A stretch of DNA of 64,000 bases, from contig NC_088791.1 in the NCBI RefSeq assembly GCF_011386835.1, forward strand, positions 27,502,998-27,566,997. Reading direction: 5' to 3'. Within the stretch, counting starts at the first letter, position 1, and every line of letters begins with the position of its first letter. The notes beneath the pieces were generated by a model. The model saw only the letters and a program-made list of their open reading frames with translations. It ran no database searches and was not told the DNA's origin. The DNA comes from Chrysemys picta bellii. Taxonomy: Eukaryota > Chordata > Testudines > Emydidae. This document shows positions 40,770 to 52,606 of the stretch, piece by piece. A program made the position numbers and the translations under genes.

Positions 40770-43764
40770 TTTCTTGATGCAAATGTAACTGGCTGCTCTT
40801 TCTGCATAAGGTATGCTCCTAGTCTGTTGGGAGATGCATTGGCTGACAATACAGCAGGGATAACGAAATCATAACATTTTCAGTCTAGTTGCTTTGTGAT
40901 CACCGCTTTTAACTCCTCAAATACTGGTTTAAGTCTGTCTTCCTAGTGACCAGCAATTTCATTCTGCAGCAATTCCCTTAAGCAAAACCAGAGAGAGATT
41001 TGGGGGGAATTTTCCCAAATAGTTTCATATCCTCATCTCTGTAGACCTACTTTATGTCTTGGAGAAGACATTTCAAATATATACGTTTATCTGGATTAGT
41101 GTTTAAATCATATTTGCTCTATTTATGTCCAGTGCAAACACATTGGTTGTGCTCTCACCCATACTATCAATCTCATTAGCATATAGATAGTTACTCTGAT
41201 ACCGGTACCATGATATGTATCCATACTCAGTTCTTATGAGTCCCTGTCTTTTAAAAAAAAATACCATCATCTACAAAATACTTCCAGAAATATGTCTTGA
41301 GGCTAGAAAACATTCTGCAGGTTTCATTCATCAGGCTCAGACTGAATTAGGAGAACGTAGTCTCTCAGACCCAACCTGGCCCACTTCAAATACATCTTAC
41401 TCTGGTGAGATACAATAATGGGTCTCTGGCCAAGTATTTCTGCATTTCAGGATAAAGCCCTTGTGCCATACCCCCTTTCCCTATGAGCCCTCTTGTTTCC
41501 TTGGTCACTAATGATGTCTGCACCTATTCATAGGAGTCTTTCCTAATCGGATCCTGTGGCAGCTGCTCCTTTCAATCTGCAAGAGACAATCAGATCAGCC
41601 CTAAGGTAGTCATGTTGCATCTCATTGTTGCAGGCTGCATCTACTTCCATCCAGCTAGTAAGAATTTAGCTCCTTCTCATGGTGTTTTCTCCCGGTTTTC
41701 TCTTTCTCTCTCCTCTGTCAGGCTGTGGCACATCTTCATAAGTATATCAGCCACAGATAACTGCTGCAGATATTTATCTATGCTTAATTGTATGTATTCT
41801 TCAAATATTGACCATATTCTGGTTATAAAATTAATGTGACTAAATCAGAAATTGATGCAAAATAATTGTGACTGAAGTGCGTTAACACTAATACTACAGT
41901 TTGCAATCATAATTACAATATATTTGCTTTTTAATTACTATCTGGCTTATTTATCTCCATGAGAGAGACTCCCCAAGAGTGTCTTTCTCACTATAATGTT
42001 TTATTTTTTCAGAAAAATGCAGCCATTGAGCAGGGCGGAAATTACTTCATTATTATTTAAAATGAATTCGGCCTGTCAAAATGAGCTCATTGCCCTGCTC
42101 AATGGTTCCTTCTTAATTCAGTCTCAGCCTTTCTAGCAATTGAAATTCTGCACTGAAATGATGTACACAGTCGACTTTTTTTATTCATATTAAACCTTGT
42201 TTTAGGAAGATTAAGGACGCATATATATTTTTGAATAGGGCACATAGTTATAGAATAAGTTTTGTGGCAGAGTAAAAAGAATGTCTCTCTTCCACAGGAT
42301 TTGTGAACTGCTTTTCCAGCTCAGAATCAAGCTGTTACGATGTCTAAGGGGAACAGAAGGACTCTGCTGCCTGACCCTGTAGGTCTTCAGATTTTGCTAG
42401 CTCAGGATAAAACTAGAAAGAAATATTTACATATAAATAATTGGAACGCCAGCTATTGCTGCTCTTTTTTTCTTAGAATAAGAAAGAAAAAAGTGAAAAG
42501 CAGAGGAAGAAAGAGATGCTTGAAGAAGATATTGAAGGATATGGGAAGATGAAAGCTTAATGATGAGAGGGAAGTGCCTTGCCACCTGAGGAAAGAATAA
42601 AGAAAATAGGGGAGGTTCAGGGAGGAGAGAGATCCAGCTGAACAGGAGTCTGAAAGCATTGTGGTGTGTCCATTTGGAGGAAAAAGAAAGGAAGGAAGAA
42701 CCAATAAAATGGACTTTCAAACTTGCCAGATCTGTGATTCCAGCAGAGTTAAACATTAAGGGCCAACTCCTTGGACCCTTTCTTGGAGCTCAGTGGTATC
42801 TTTAGAGCACTTTGGAGCAGTATGGAAACTGAACACACCTTTTAAGGTGGTTCAGCACACCGTTCCCTCGGGGGGCCAGGAGGCGGGGCAGAGCCTCTTT
42901 AGGAGCATCCTTTCACTCAGGTGAATACAAGTTCTGCTGCTGAGGGTGTAAGGTCCCTTGCACAAGCATGCAGGAATCTGGCCCTCGGTTTTTGTCTTAG
43001 CCAATGTTAATTTTGTCTGTAAGGACTTTTTAGTTTGGACATGAACAGTTTCTTCAGGATCTAGAATCAGTGGGGGAGGGGGGAGGGAGGAGGGAAAGAA
43101 AGTTAAAAAGTTCTTCCAGTTTCAAATTGAATTTCTCAGAACTTCATTTAGGTTTGTCTGTAATTGGTCATTGATTTGCATGTGTAGAACCTTAGCAAGC
43201 GAGTGTTAGTGTGATGGGAGCATTGTTGTTGTGGAATCAACTAAATGTTTTAGAAACTAATCGGTGGTTTGCCCTCCCTTCTGGTCACTGTACCTAAAAA
43301 GTGCAGCAGAAAAAGAAGGGGTTGAGTGACAAGTCATTGAAAAAACTTCCATTGAGGGAGACTGAAAAGATTTATCTCCTTTTTAAAATGAACAGTAAGG
43401 AGAGATGATAGGATAAAGGTATACAAAATAATGAATGATATGGAAAAGGTAAATCCGACTCTCTCTCTCATGTAATGCAAGAACAACTGCAAAGTCAAAA
43501 TTAAGAATAGGAAATATTTTTGCACACACAAAATTAGCCTGTGGACTCACTGACACAGGGTATCACTGTGGCCAAGAGCTTAGCAGGTTTGTAAAGAGTG
43601 GATATATATATGGATAATATAGACCCTCGAGTCCTGAACATAAACCAACTTCTAACTAACTGAATTAGATAGAGACTTACCCTGAGCCAGGCTATCCCAT
43701 AACTGTCGACTGCAGGGTTTCCTTGCACTTTCTTCTAAAGCAGCTGGCCACTGCTGGAGATGGA
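40770..43764. other. Non-coding DNA with a striking hairpin at 42023-42105
   Basis: No gene or named repeat apart from the hairpin listed separately. The frames at 42427-42756 are purine/pyrimidine-rich artefacts. A G-rich run lies at 43072-43092. Confidence 0.45.
42023..42105. other. Hairpin: 14-bp perfect stem, 55-base loop
   Basis: CCATTGAGCAGGGC (42023-42036) and GCCCTGCTCAATGG (42092-42105) are perfect inverses. Inside the loop, next to the right arm, AATGAGCTCATT is itself a perfect palindrome. The surrounding sequence is not a MITE that I can see. It could be an ancient repeat core or a conserved non-coding element. Confidence 0.55.
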
Positions 43765-43765
43765 A

Positions 43766-43995
43766 TGTAAGAACATAAGAACGACCATACAGGGTCAGAC
43801 CAATGATCCATCTAGTCCAGTATCCTGTCTTCCTCCAGTGGCCAATGCCAGATGCTTCAAAGGGAATGAAAAGGACAGGGCAATTATCAAGTAACCCATC
43901 CCCTGCTATCCAGTCCCAGCATCTGGGACTCAGACAGGATACTGGACTAGATGGCCCAGTGCTCTGATCCAGTCCAGCAGTTCCTATGTTCCTGG
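43766..43995. mobile_element. Two CR1 3' ends head to head
   Basis: The left part (TAAGAACATAAGAACGACCA ... GATCCATCTAGTCCAGTATC) is a CR1 tail on the minus strand; the right part (GGATACTGGACTAGATGGCC ... TTCCTATGTTCC) is a related tail on the plus strand, giving an inverted pair with both 3' ends outward. Confidence 0.75.
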
Positions 43996-44301
43996 GAAAG
44001 TTTTTCTGTTTACCAATAGTTTTGTTGTGGAAGAGCACCCCCACTTCAACTGCTGTGTTTCTGCCTCCTCCTACAAATGCCATCTGACACTGGCTTCCTC
44101 TAGCAAGGAATATTTCCTTCCCTGTGTCACTCACGTTTATTCCCCAAAATCTCTAGTTTCTAAGCAACAGTAGGTTACAAAGTGTAAGCTAAATAATGTC
44201 CCAAAAGGTTATTCAAGCGAGCCAGAGGCTCTACAGTCCCAAAACAGGGAGTTGATATTTGGCCTGGACCCACAAAGGGAGCGAGGTTTATAATCTTATA
44301 A

Positions 44302-44960
44302 ATTTTAGCCCAAGGGTTAGGGTACTCCCCTAGAATGGGGGAGATGCTGGTTCAAGTCCCTCCTCTGCCTGAGGAGAAGGGAGAGGAACATGGATTCCCT
44401 ACATCTCAGGTGAGTGCCCCACCGCTGGACTATAGAGTGAATCTCACTCTTTCTCTGGCCCAGATAATATTTAATTAAAGTGGAATGGCTTCAACAAGAG
44501 ACACCACACCAGAATATCGCATAGTCCAGTGGTTAGGGCACCCACCTGAGAGGTAAGAAACCTCTGTTCAAATCCCTTCACCTCATCAGGTAGAGGGAAG
44601 ATTGAACTGGGGTCCCTCACATCCTGACTGAGGTAAGGGACACTGCCTCCTGTGCCCCCAGGCTGTTTTGTGTGGAGTCAGGCATGCTTTGAGTACATCT
44701 ACTGGATCCGGCCCTGCAGGGAACAGAAACGTTCCACAGCTAGATCTTCCCCTAGCTTGCGGATTGCACTGGGAGTTAGGCATGAAATAGGATTTGGATG
44801 CCTGCCTGAGGCAGCAGTCTGAATGCCCAGAGCCAGAACCTTAGGCATGTAGGGAACTTTTACAGTCTGCGTTTAGGCGCCTACAGGATTAGTCAGCAGC
44901 TGAGCAGGAGCTATATGGATTCAGAGTGCTGCCTAACTCTGGGCTTTAGGCACCTAAGTC
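44302..44960 (+). mobile_element. tRNA-like SINE with two pol III heads
   Basis: GGTTAGGGTACTCCCCTAGA with GGTTCAAGTCCC (B box, 44349-44360) forms one tRNA-like head; CCAGTGGTTAGGGCACCCAC with TGTTCAAATCCC (about 44565-44576) forms another 216 bp on. After them comes a body with TTTAGGCGCC and TTTAGGCACCTAAGTCCC near the 3' side. They do not match the CR1-tailed SINE. No clean target duplication is seen. Confidence 0.6.
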
Positions 44961-45194
44961 CCTTTGCGGATCAGGCTCTTTCTGACTTGCCTGCTGCCCA
45001 GCCTGAGCCACCCTTAAGGGGCGGGAGCCTTTAAATTCCAGTTCCCAAGCCCTCTCCAGTGCTGGTGCCTTGCTTGTGCTGCCTACAGAGTACAGCCACC
45101 CCAGTGATGCTACAGATTTAGAAAACTTCCATCCATTCAGCGGAAGTACTGTATTTCTTGGGTTTGTTTCTTAATATAGGGACAACTACCCTGC

Positions 45195-45430
45195 AATTAA
45201 AAACTGCAGCTGGCCATTGTCAGTTGACTCGGACTAAGGGACTGTTTAATTGCAGTGTAGACATTCAGGCTTGGGCTGGAGCCTAGGCAATGGGGAAAGG
45301 CCCCAGAACTCAGGCTTCAGCCCAAGCCCAAATATCTACATTGCAAATAAACAGCCCCTTAACCCGAGCCCTGTGGGCCCGAGTCAGCTGACAAAGGCCA
45401 GCCACTGTTGTTTAAGAGCAGTGGAGACAC
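45195..45430. mobile_element. Palindromic MITE
   Basis: Inverted arms pair GCAGCTGGCCATTGTCAGTT with TGACAAAGGCCAGCCACTG, and CAGGCTTGGGCTGGAGCCT with AGGCTTCAGCCCAAGC, around a centre at about 45300. No gene. The ends are fuzzy. Confidence 0.7.
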
Positions 45431-45464
45431 ATCCATAAAGCCCATACTACTGACCTGACTCAAG

Positions 45465-46302
45465 TAGGGTTACCATTCGTCCGGATTCCCCCGGACATGT
45501 CTGGATTTTTTAACTAAAAATAGCGTCCGGGGGGAATTTGTTAATGTCCGGACTTCCCCCCCCCCCCCATGCAGAGCACGTGCGGCTAACAGGGCAGCCA
45601 GCTGGTGCCACTTACATGGGGCTCCGACAGCGAGAGAGAGTCCCTCCTCCCCCTGCAGCAGAGCTCACTCACTCCCTCCCTCCCTGCATTCACCTCCGGC
45701 AGTCTGGAGCTCCTCCCCCACTGCTGCCCAGCGTGCCGGGAGAACGGCTCAGACAGTTCCTGAGCAAGCTCACAGAGAGACCTTAGGCGAACCAAAGGCC
45801 AACGACAAGGGAGCCAGGGGGTCGGAGAAGGGGCAGGGAGGTTCTGGAGGAGGCAGTCAAGAGACGGGGGGGGTCGGGAGTTCGGGGGGGGCTTTCTGCG
45901 AGGTGTGTGGATAAGGTTTTGGGCAGTCAGGGTACAGGTAGGAGGTAGGGTCCTGGGGGGCAGTTAGGGAGGGGGGTCTTAGGAAGGGGCAGTTAGGGGA
46001 TAAGTAACAGGGAGGCTTAGGTAAGGGGTGGGGTTCTGGAGGGCAGTTAGGAGCAGGGGTCCCAGGAGGGGGCAGTCAGGGGACAAGAGGCAGGGAGGCT
46101 TAGGTAGGGGGTAAAGTCCTGGGGGGCAGTTAGGGGCAGGGGTCCCAGGAGAGGGCAGTCAGGGGACAAGGAGCGGGGGGGAGGGTTGGAGGTTCTGAGG
46201 GGGGCGGGAAGTGGGTGGGGCGGGGCTAGGGCAGGACAGGGGCGGGGCTAGAGCGGGGCTCCTCCCATCCTCTTTTTTGCTTGCTGAAATATGGTAACCC
46301 TA
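45465..46302. mobile_element. hAT-type MITE with perfect 8-bp target duplication
   Basis: Ends TAGGGTTACCAT on both sides (12-bp perfect inverted repeat), flanked by GACTCAAG (45457-45464, 46303-46310). Interior includes GTCCGG-rich text near the left end and a G-rich minisatellite on the right. Termini resemble TAGGGTGACCAG of the element at 51444. Confidence 0.92.
45949..46190. repeat. G-rich minisatellite, about 3 units of 85 bp
   Basis: Each unit reads roughly TCCTGGGGGGCAGTTAGGG, then GGGGTCCCAGGA, GGGCAGTCAGGGGACAAG and CAGGGAGGCTTAGGTA. It sits inside the hAT MITE. G-runs could form quadruplexes. Confidence 0.75.
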
Positions 46303-46474
46303 GACTCAAGCAAATAGTCTCATGTAAGTCAGTGGTATGGATTTTGTTGTTGTTATTTACTGTGCAAGTGTAATTGAGGACAGAGGTTGTTCTTATTTCA
46401 CATCTTTTAATTTTTTATAATATATGAGTGCTACCCTCCACTTAAAATACTTTCTGTGGGGGAATTGGACAATA

Positions 46475-46841
46475 CAGTAGAACCTCAGAGTTACAAACAT
46501 CTCGGTAATGGAGGTTGTTCGTAACTCTGAACAAAAGTTTACAACTGAACATTGAATTAATACAGCTTTGAAACTGTCCTACGCAGAAGAAAAATGCTGC
46601 TTTTTAACCATCTTAATTTAAATGAAACAAACACAGAAATAGTTTCCTTACCTTGTCAAATCTTTTTTTTAAACTTTACCTTTATTTTGTTGGTAGTTTA
46701 CATTTAACACAGTACTGTACTGTATTTGCTTTTTTATTTTGTCTCTGCTGCTGCCTGACTGCATACTTTCGGTTCCAAATGAGGTATACAATTGGCCAGT
46801 CAGTGCGTAATTCTGGTGTTTGTAACTCTGAGGTTCTACTG
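46475..46841. mobile_element. Tigger/pogo-like MITE with TA duplication
   Basis: CAGTAGAACCTCAGAGTTAC at the left is exactly inverted at the right, and TA flanks both sides. Length 367 bp. The CAGTA start and CCTC motif fit pogo/Tigger-like transposons of the mariner superfamily. No gene. Confidence 0.9.
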
Positions 46842-46843
46842 TA

Positions 46844-48216
46844 TTTCATATTTTGTATTTACAAATATTCTATATGTCTCAGTAAAAGTTGATGATTGAT
46901 ACATTTTGGATTTTTTTCATAAAGTCAAGGAGCAGTGAGAGGGAAAATTCTGTGTAATTCAAGTGCCTCTAGTAGTCCAGGACAGGTGTAGATGGATAAC
47001 TTTGTGCAAGCTGTCAATCCCCCTGCCAAGGAGATATCTCAGTCTTGTGGCATCGTCTGTCCAGTACTGAGATGAAGATGTGGCTTTAAATAGAGTCAAA
47101 AGAACTACTGGAGCTAATGCATAATGTGGGGAAAGAATACAGGAAACTTTCTTTCTCTCCCTTGAATGTTTGGGCACAAAACAGTCACAAACCCGTTGCT
47201 GGTATTCCCTAACGAACACAAGGTGGTGCAAAGCGCTCACAGCACTAAACATGCTGAAGGAGGGCGTGCAGACCAGAGCCAGCTTTGGGTTGAGCATGTG
47301 TTACATTCAGTCCCAGGGGACAGCACTACCCATGCCTCTGGGAACACTATGGTCACCATCTGCTTCTTCCCTGCAAATGCAATACTTTCTAGAACTACTA
47401 CTGCTGTAGTGTATTTCAGTGCCCCCCTTCAAGAAACCGTGACTTTAAATACTACAATCTGACTCAATGTATGACAACCTATTCCTTTTACATTAGAATC
47501 TTTCCATCTCTTTGCTGATGCATATTGATCAGAAAAACGATTCTATACTGAGCCCTGTAGGGTTTGTGGGCAGAAGAATACAAGATCTGGAGAAGAAATA
47601 TTACTTCGCTATAAGAAAAATATACTGATAGTTCTAATAAATTGATCTTGCAGAAGCTTATCACTTACTTGAAAAAGAATGGACCAGATCCTTGGCCGTG
47701 TTCTGGTTACTTTCACCTCTCAAATAATGCATAGCAACCACAAGCCAGTTCATCCCGCACCCCATATTGGAAGAGGGTGTGGCTGAGGCAAAGGGATATA
47801 GCCAAAAAGCCATTTTGCTAAAGTATTCCCTGACTACCAGAATGTCCCCCCTTGTAAGGAACTATAAGAAGTCAGATATCATTCAGAGCAATCCTGAGGT
47901 TGTTCAATGTTGTGTCAAGAACCAATCCAAGTCCTGGCCAGCACTAGGATCTGAGAACCACGAAGGTGACCTGAACCCACCCAGCTCATCTCCTCCTCCA
48001 CTATCAGCATCAGCATCACCTATATCAGGCATCTCTCAGCCCCAGCTGTGGATCAAGACTAATACATTTTGGGGGCATACAGCCTAAAACTTTGGGAATC
48101 AAAAAAATTATTTGTGGGCTTTCTGGTGGTGAGATGAAAAACAAGGACTATCTAGACTTGTTTAAACAGTATTTAGAAGAGGGTTTGGATATTTGTGAAG
48201 ATTCTTTTCCTCCTGT
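46844..48216. other. No gene recognised; non-coding DNA
   Basis: The 112-codon minus frame at 46959-47297 has an opposing open frame over its right part (47166-47462) and no recognisable domain; I do not call it. The rest is unassigned. Confidence 0.4.
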
Positions 48217-48224
48217 GGTTAGAG

Positions 48225-48476
48225 CAGGGGTCGGCAACCTTTGGCATGCGGCCCAACAGGGTAATCCGCTGGCGGGCCGCGAGACATTTTGTTTACATTG
48301 ACTATCCACAGGCACGGCCCCCCGCAGCTCCCAGTGGCCAGGAACAGCGAATCACGGCCACTAGGAGCTGTGGGGGGGGGGGGCCGTGCCTGTGTATGGT
48401 CAATGTAAACAAAATGTCTCGTGGCCCGCCAGCGGATTACCCTGATGGGCCGCATGCCAAAGGTTGCCGACCCCTG
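48225..48476. mobile_element. hAT (Charlie-like) MITE with long inverted arms
   Basis: Starts CAGGGGTCGGCAACCTTTGG and ends with its inverse; arms extend about 110 bp (CATTTTGTTTACATTGAC included), making a hairpin. GGTTAGAG and GGGTAGAG flank it, 7 of 8 matching. This terminus is that of widespread vertebrate hAT MITEs. Confidence 0.92.
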
Positions 48477-48484
48477 GGGTAGAG

Positions 48485-49790
48485 CTTTCTTCATCCCTAC
48501 CTAGCAATTTCTTTTTGCTACTCAATCATCTTTGACTTCTGTTTCAGGAGCAATGAGTCATTTCAGACTTTTGAAACTCACCTGGATTGTTACTTTCATA
48601 CTTACATCTATCAGGGTGTGGATTTTAAGGTTTGCTTAGCAACTTGCTGATAAATTATTTTGGGAGAGCAAAGTGTTGGCTTTTCCAAATTTAACACAAG
48701 TAACTATGAATCATCAAGAACATTTTATATATGATATCTGAGGTTAAACAAATTAGGGCTGGATTTTAAATGTTTTATCTGCGTCAGCGTCAAATTATAT
48801 ATAAAAAGCGATATTTTTCAAATCAACTGGTGGATTTGTTTTTGCAGAATAAACAACTTCTTCTAGCAGTACCAAACTATTGTTTAATGAAGAATCCAAA
48901 ATTTGAGAAATTATTATTGTTGAATTTTGAAAGTATAAAAAATATTTCTTGAATTGTCTAATTTTATATTTGTTTGGAATTAAGTTACATGTAAAGTTAG
49001 TTCTTAATGCCACTTATTTTGAAATTAGATGGTATTTGTATTGGAATGAAATGATTAGTGTGTGAGTACCATTGCCCTCTGGTGGTTGGAACCAGAACTT
49101 CCCAATTGTCTAGGTCCAGGATACATTAACAGCTGTTAATGGATCTTCATCTTGAGCTCAACCATTTGAGGGCCTGTGCTTTGGGATCAGATGATCTAAG
49201 TTTTATCCCCACTGCCGCAGTGAAATATGGAGTGTCCATGAAGCTCAGGTTGGCCACAGATTCATATTCTGTTGTTAACAGTATTTCTCAATGGTGTCAT
49301 GAGTGCACATTTTCTCTTTTTTTAAATAATATTTTATGTAATTGTCATAATTTTAATTATGTTAAAATAATGTGTTGCCATGAGATCCTCAGCAACTTCC
49401 TGAATTCAGCTATCTGCTGAAACCAGAACACCAGCTCCGTTACTACCACATGCACTTAATACAAAGAATGGGTATTTGCTTAAAACAATTTCTTTTAAAA
49501 ATATTTCTTCCTGACTGTAATGCACTATGTGATGAATTGCATTAGAAATATTCTTATGTTTAGCAAACAAATGCTAATGACAGCCTGCTATTAAAAAATA
49601 GAAGATAATGTTGCTACAGAAACAGAAGCCTTGGGCATCTTTCTTTTGCTAATTAATGGAAATAAAACCCTCATGCCCCTAGCCTATATCCTTGTGAGAG
49701 AAAGTGCAAGTACCCAAATGCAAGTTCCAAGGCTTAAGACCTGCAGTTTGGAAAATTATGTACATCAGTGAATCATAGCTCGTCTTCTAA
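48485..49790. other. No gene recognised; AT-rich non-coding DNA
   Basis: AT-rich without nameable repeat or exon. Confidence 0.4.
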
Positions 49791-49959
49791 GGCTTTAATA
49801 CCAATATAACTATTGCAATTAGGGAGTGTGAGATAGAGGTAGAGATATAGTTCCAAAACTGTTATACCGGTACAACCATTCCCCTCTCTTCCCTCCACAA
49901 ATTCCCCATGTGCCATTCTCCTACTCCCTTCTCTTTCAGGGACTTGCAATCTCTTCACC

Positions 49960-51170
49960 CTCTGCCTCATGCCAGGGGCTCTGTGTCTCCTCCCATTGTC
50001 CCCTCCCCTTATAGCAGGCTCCCGCATTCTCCCCCATGCCAGGAGTTCTGTGTGCCACTCCACTTGCCCCTACCCCTCCATGCTGGGCTCTTCAGTTTTG
50101 GGGGGGCCCGGGGCAAAATCAGAAACTCAGGCTCCCCCACTCTTGAAAAAAATATTAGCACTGAGGGGAAGCCTGTTGGCTGGGGAATGGGGTTTGGAGT
50201 TGGCAGGTCCCTCATCCAATATTAAACCAGACTGTCCGGCTTTTCTAGGGTTTATCCCTCGTCCAGTACTCAAGACAACACCAGATATAGTTTTTTCCAG
50301 TATAAGACAGGGGATGCCATTTTCAAGAGCACACCACTCTGCCCCTGCCCACATTAGCTCGCATGCAAGGTCACGCCAACGAGGGGAGAGGAGCAACATG
50401 CTCTCCAAAATGGCACCCATTCGTGTGGCGTGACCTTGCACACACACATCACATCGGTGGGGGTGAGGTCAGGTGTACAGAGGTGTGGGCTCACACCATT
50501 CCTGGAAGTGCCAGAATATTCGGTATTCCAGGAACATGTGAGTGGCCACCTTAATTTGGAGAGTGAACCCACCCTGCTCCCCCACAGCAACAGCTCCTGC
50601 CCATGGGGCTGAGCCTACCTCCCCGCTCCAAGAGTTGTGACCTCAAATTTGCCATTCACCCACATTTGGCCTGGCTGCCCTCCCTCCTTCCCCCACGCCC
50701 TCGTCATGATGGAGGGGAAGCCGGGCCAAACCTGAATGGCACTGTGACCCAACATACCAGGTCACAATGCCATCTGGTTGGGGGGACCTCTCAGACAGAA
50801 GGCCCAGGACAAACTTCTCCTTTTTCTCCCTCTCTGGGCAGCCCTGACTTCATACCAGGGGTTCTGGATGCCCCCCCCTCCTCCCTCTGCCACATGCCAG
50901 GACTCTGGGTGCCCATCATTCCCCCATTCTCCCCATTTTCCCCTTTCATCCATGCCCCCCATACCAGGATCTTCCATTCTTCCCCCATCAGGGCTCTGTA
51001 TATGCTCCTCATTTCCCCAAATTGAGGGGCTCTGTATATGCCCCTTTCCCTCCCATCCCCCATGTCTCCAAACCGGTCCCCATTATCCCCCCAGCCAGGG
51101 GTTCAATTTGTCCTCTAGTCTCCCCTGCATGCTAGGGGCTCTGTGTGTCTCCCTTACCCCCACCACTACT
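49960..51170. repeat. Degenerate C-rich minisatellite in two blocks
   Basis: Variants of CATGCCAGGGGCTCTGTGTCTCC recur at 49968, 50036, 50862, 50896, 50961, 50986, 51094 and 51130, with C/T-rich filler of 20-45 bases. The middle (about 50150-50800) is non-repetitive. Open frames over this region are composition artefacts. Confidence 0.6.
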
Positions 51171-51443
51171 ATTTTTGTCTTTTCTTTCTCTTTCAGGGTG
51201 TCCCCCATTTTCCCCTTTCATTTGTTCTGATTTTCACCAAAATCAATAGGGTTCTGGCCATTAATGCCTAGCACATTCCCTGACATTTTGGAATGGATCC
51301 GTTACAGAGTTCAAAGGTTGTAATGCTACAGACAAACAAACAAAGAAATGCCATTGAGATGATTGTTAGACCATTAGATGTCCCGTGACCAACGAATAGT
51401 GTCCGAGACCATTAGGCGTCTCATGAGCCGCGCGTAATGACGG

Positions 51444-52606
51444 TAGGGTGACCAGATCACTGACGGGAAATATCGGGACACGGGGGGGGGGCAGAAGCGG
51501 GGATATCGGGACGCGTGGGGGGGCGAAGCAAAAAAAAAAGTTAAAAAAAAAAAAAAAAGCTGTTTTGCAGGTGCCGGCCGCACCGCGGCTGCTGGCCCCC
51601 CCCCCCCCCCCCCCAGGGCGCATGCGGCACGTCCCGCCGCCCCACAGGGAAGGAGCCGCTGGAGCAAGAGGCGCGGGGCTCCGGACCCCGGCAGCGGTGG
51701 GGGATAGCGGCTCAGGGCCGCCCGAGTGGGCACATAAAGTTTATCGGCTGCGGGGGGGATCCTGGCCGGCTCCTCGCCCTGCCCTGTAGGGGGGTAGCGT
51801 CCCCGCCCCGTGTCAGCATGTTCCGCCGGCCGCCGCAGGCCAGGTAAGGAACCAAGTCCCTCCTCCCCCCGGCTCCTCAGCTGAGCGGCATTCCTCCTCC
51901 CTCCCAGGCTTGCTGCTGTAATGGCGGCGCAAGCCTGGAGGGAGGGGGTGGTGGCCGGCTTCCAGTTCCTGCGGCTTGTGAGTACGGGCACCGGGCGGGC
52001 AAGGGGGGCTGGTAAGGGGGCTGCTCCCCCAGGAGAGTGACGGGGGGCTCAGCTGAGGAGCCAGGACGAGGGGGGAGAGGGGGACTCGGCTCCTTACCTG
52101 ACCTGTGGCGGCCGGCGCGACATGCTGGCGTGGGGCGGGGAGTCGGCCGGGGTCCTGTCCAAGCCGATAAACTTTACATGGCCACTCGTGCGGCCCCGAG
52201 CCGCTCTCCCCCACCGCTGCTGGGGTCCGGAGCCCCCCCATCTACCTCCTCAGGGAGCAGCCCCCTGGCCAGCCCCCCCCTGCCCGCCCAGTGCCCCTAC
52301 TCACCAGCTCCAGGAACTGGAAGCTGGCCACCACCCCCTCCCTCCAGGCTTGTCCCGCCATTACAGCAGCAAGCCTGGGAGGGAGGAGGAGTGCCACATG
52401 CATGGGGAAGAGGCGGAGCCAGGGCGGGGATTTGGGGAGGGAGCCAATGGGGGATGGAGGGGGCGGAGTCGGGGGGGGCAAGAGCCCTTCCGGGAGGGCA
52501 AAATTGCTTGTTTGTCCAGTGTCCCGACCGCACATTGGTCGGGACGCGGGACAAACAAGCAAATATCAGGACAGTCCCAATAAAATCAGGACGTCTGGTC
52601 ACCCTA
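51444..52606. mobile_element. Large hAT-type MITE with perfect 8-bp target duplication
   Basis: TAGGGTGACCAG is a perfect 12-bp terminal inverted repeat, flanked by AATGACGG on both sides (51436-51443, 52607-52614). Extended near-ends include CGGGAAATATCGGGACA and, at the right, AATATCAGGACAGTCCC. The interior is very GC-rich with A16 and C19 runs; a 35-bp block near 51900 (CCTCCCTCCCAGGCTTGCTG type) recurs inverted near 52370, and AAACTTTATCGGC/GCCGATAAACTTTA occur as an inverted pair. No gene. Confidence 0.92.

Noticed and set aside
44311..44576. tRNA genes at the two B boxes
   Set aside because: Neither segment closes an acceptor stem, and both sit in a repeat context.
46959..47297. 112-codon minus-strand frame as a host exon
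   Set aside because: No recognisable motif, no splice context, and an opposing open frame covers its right part; chance is sufficient.
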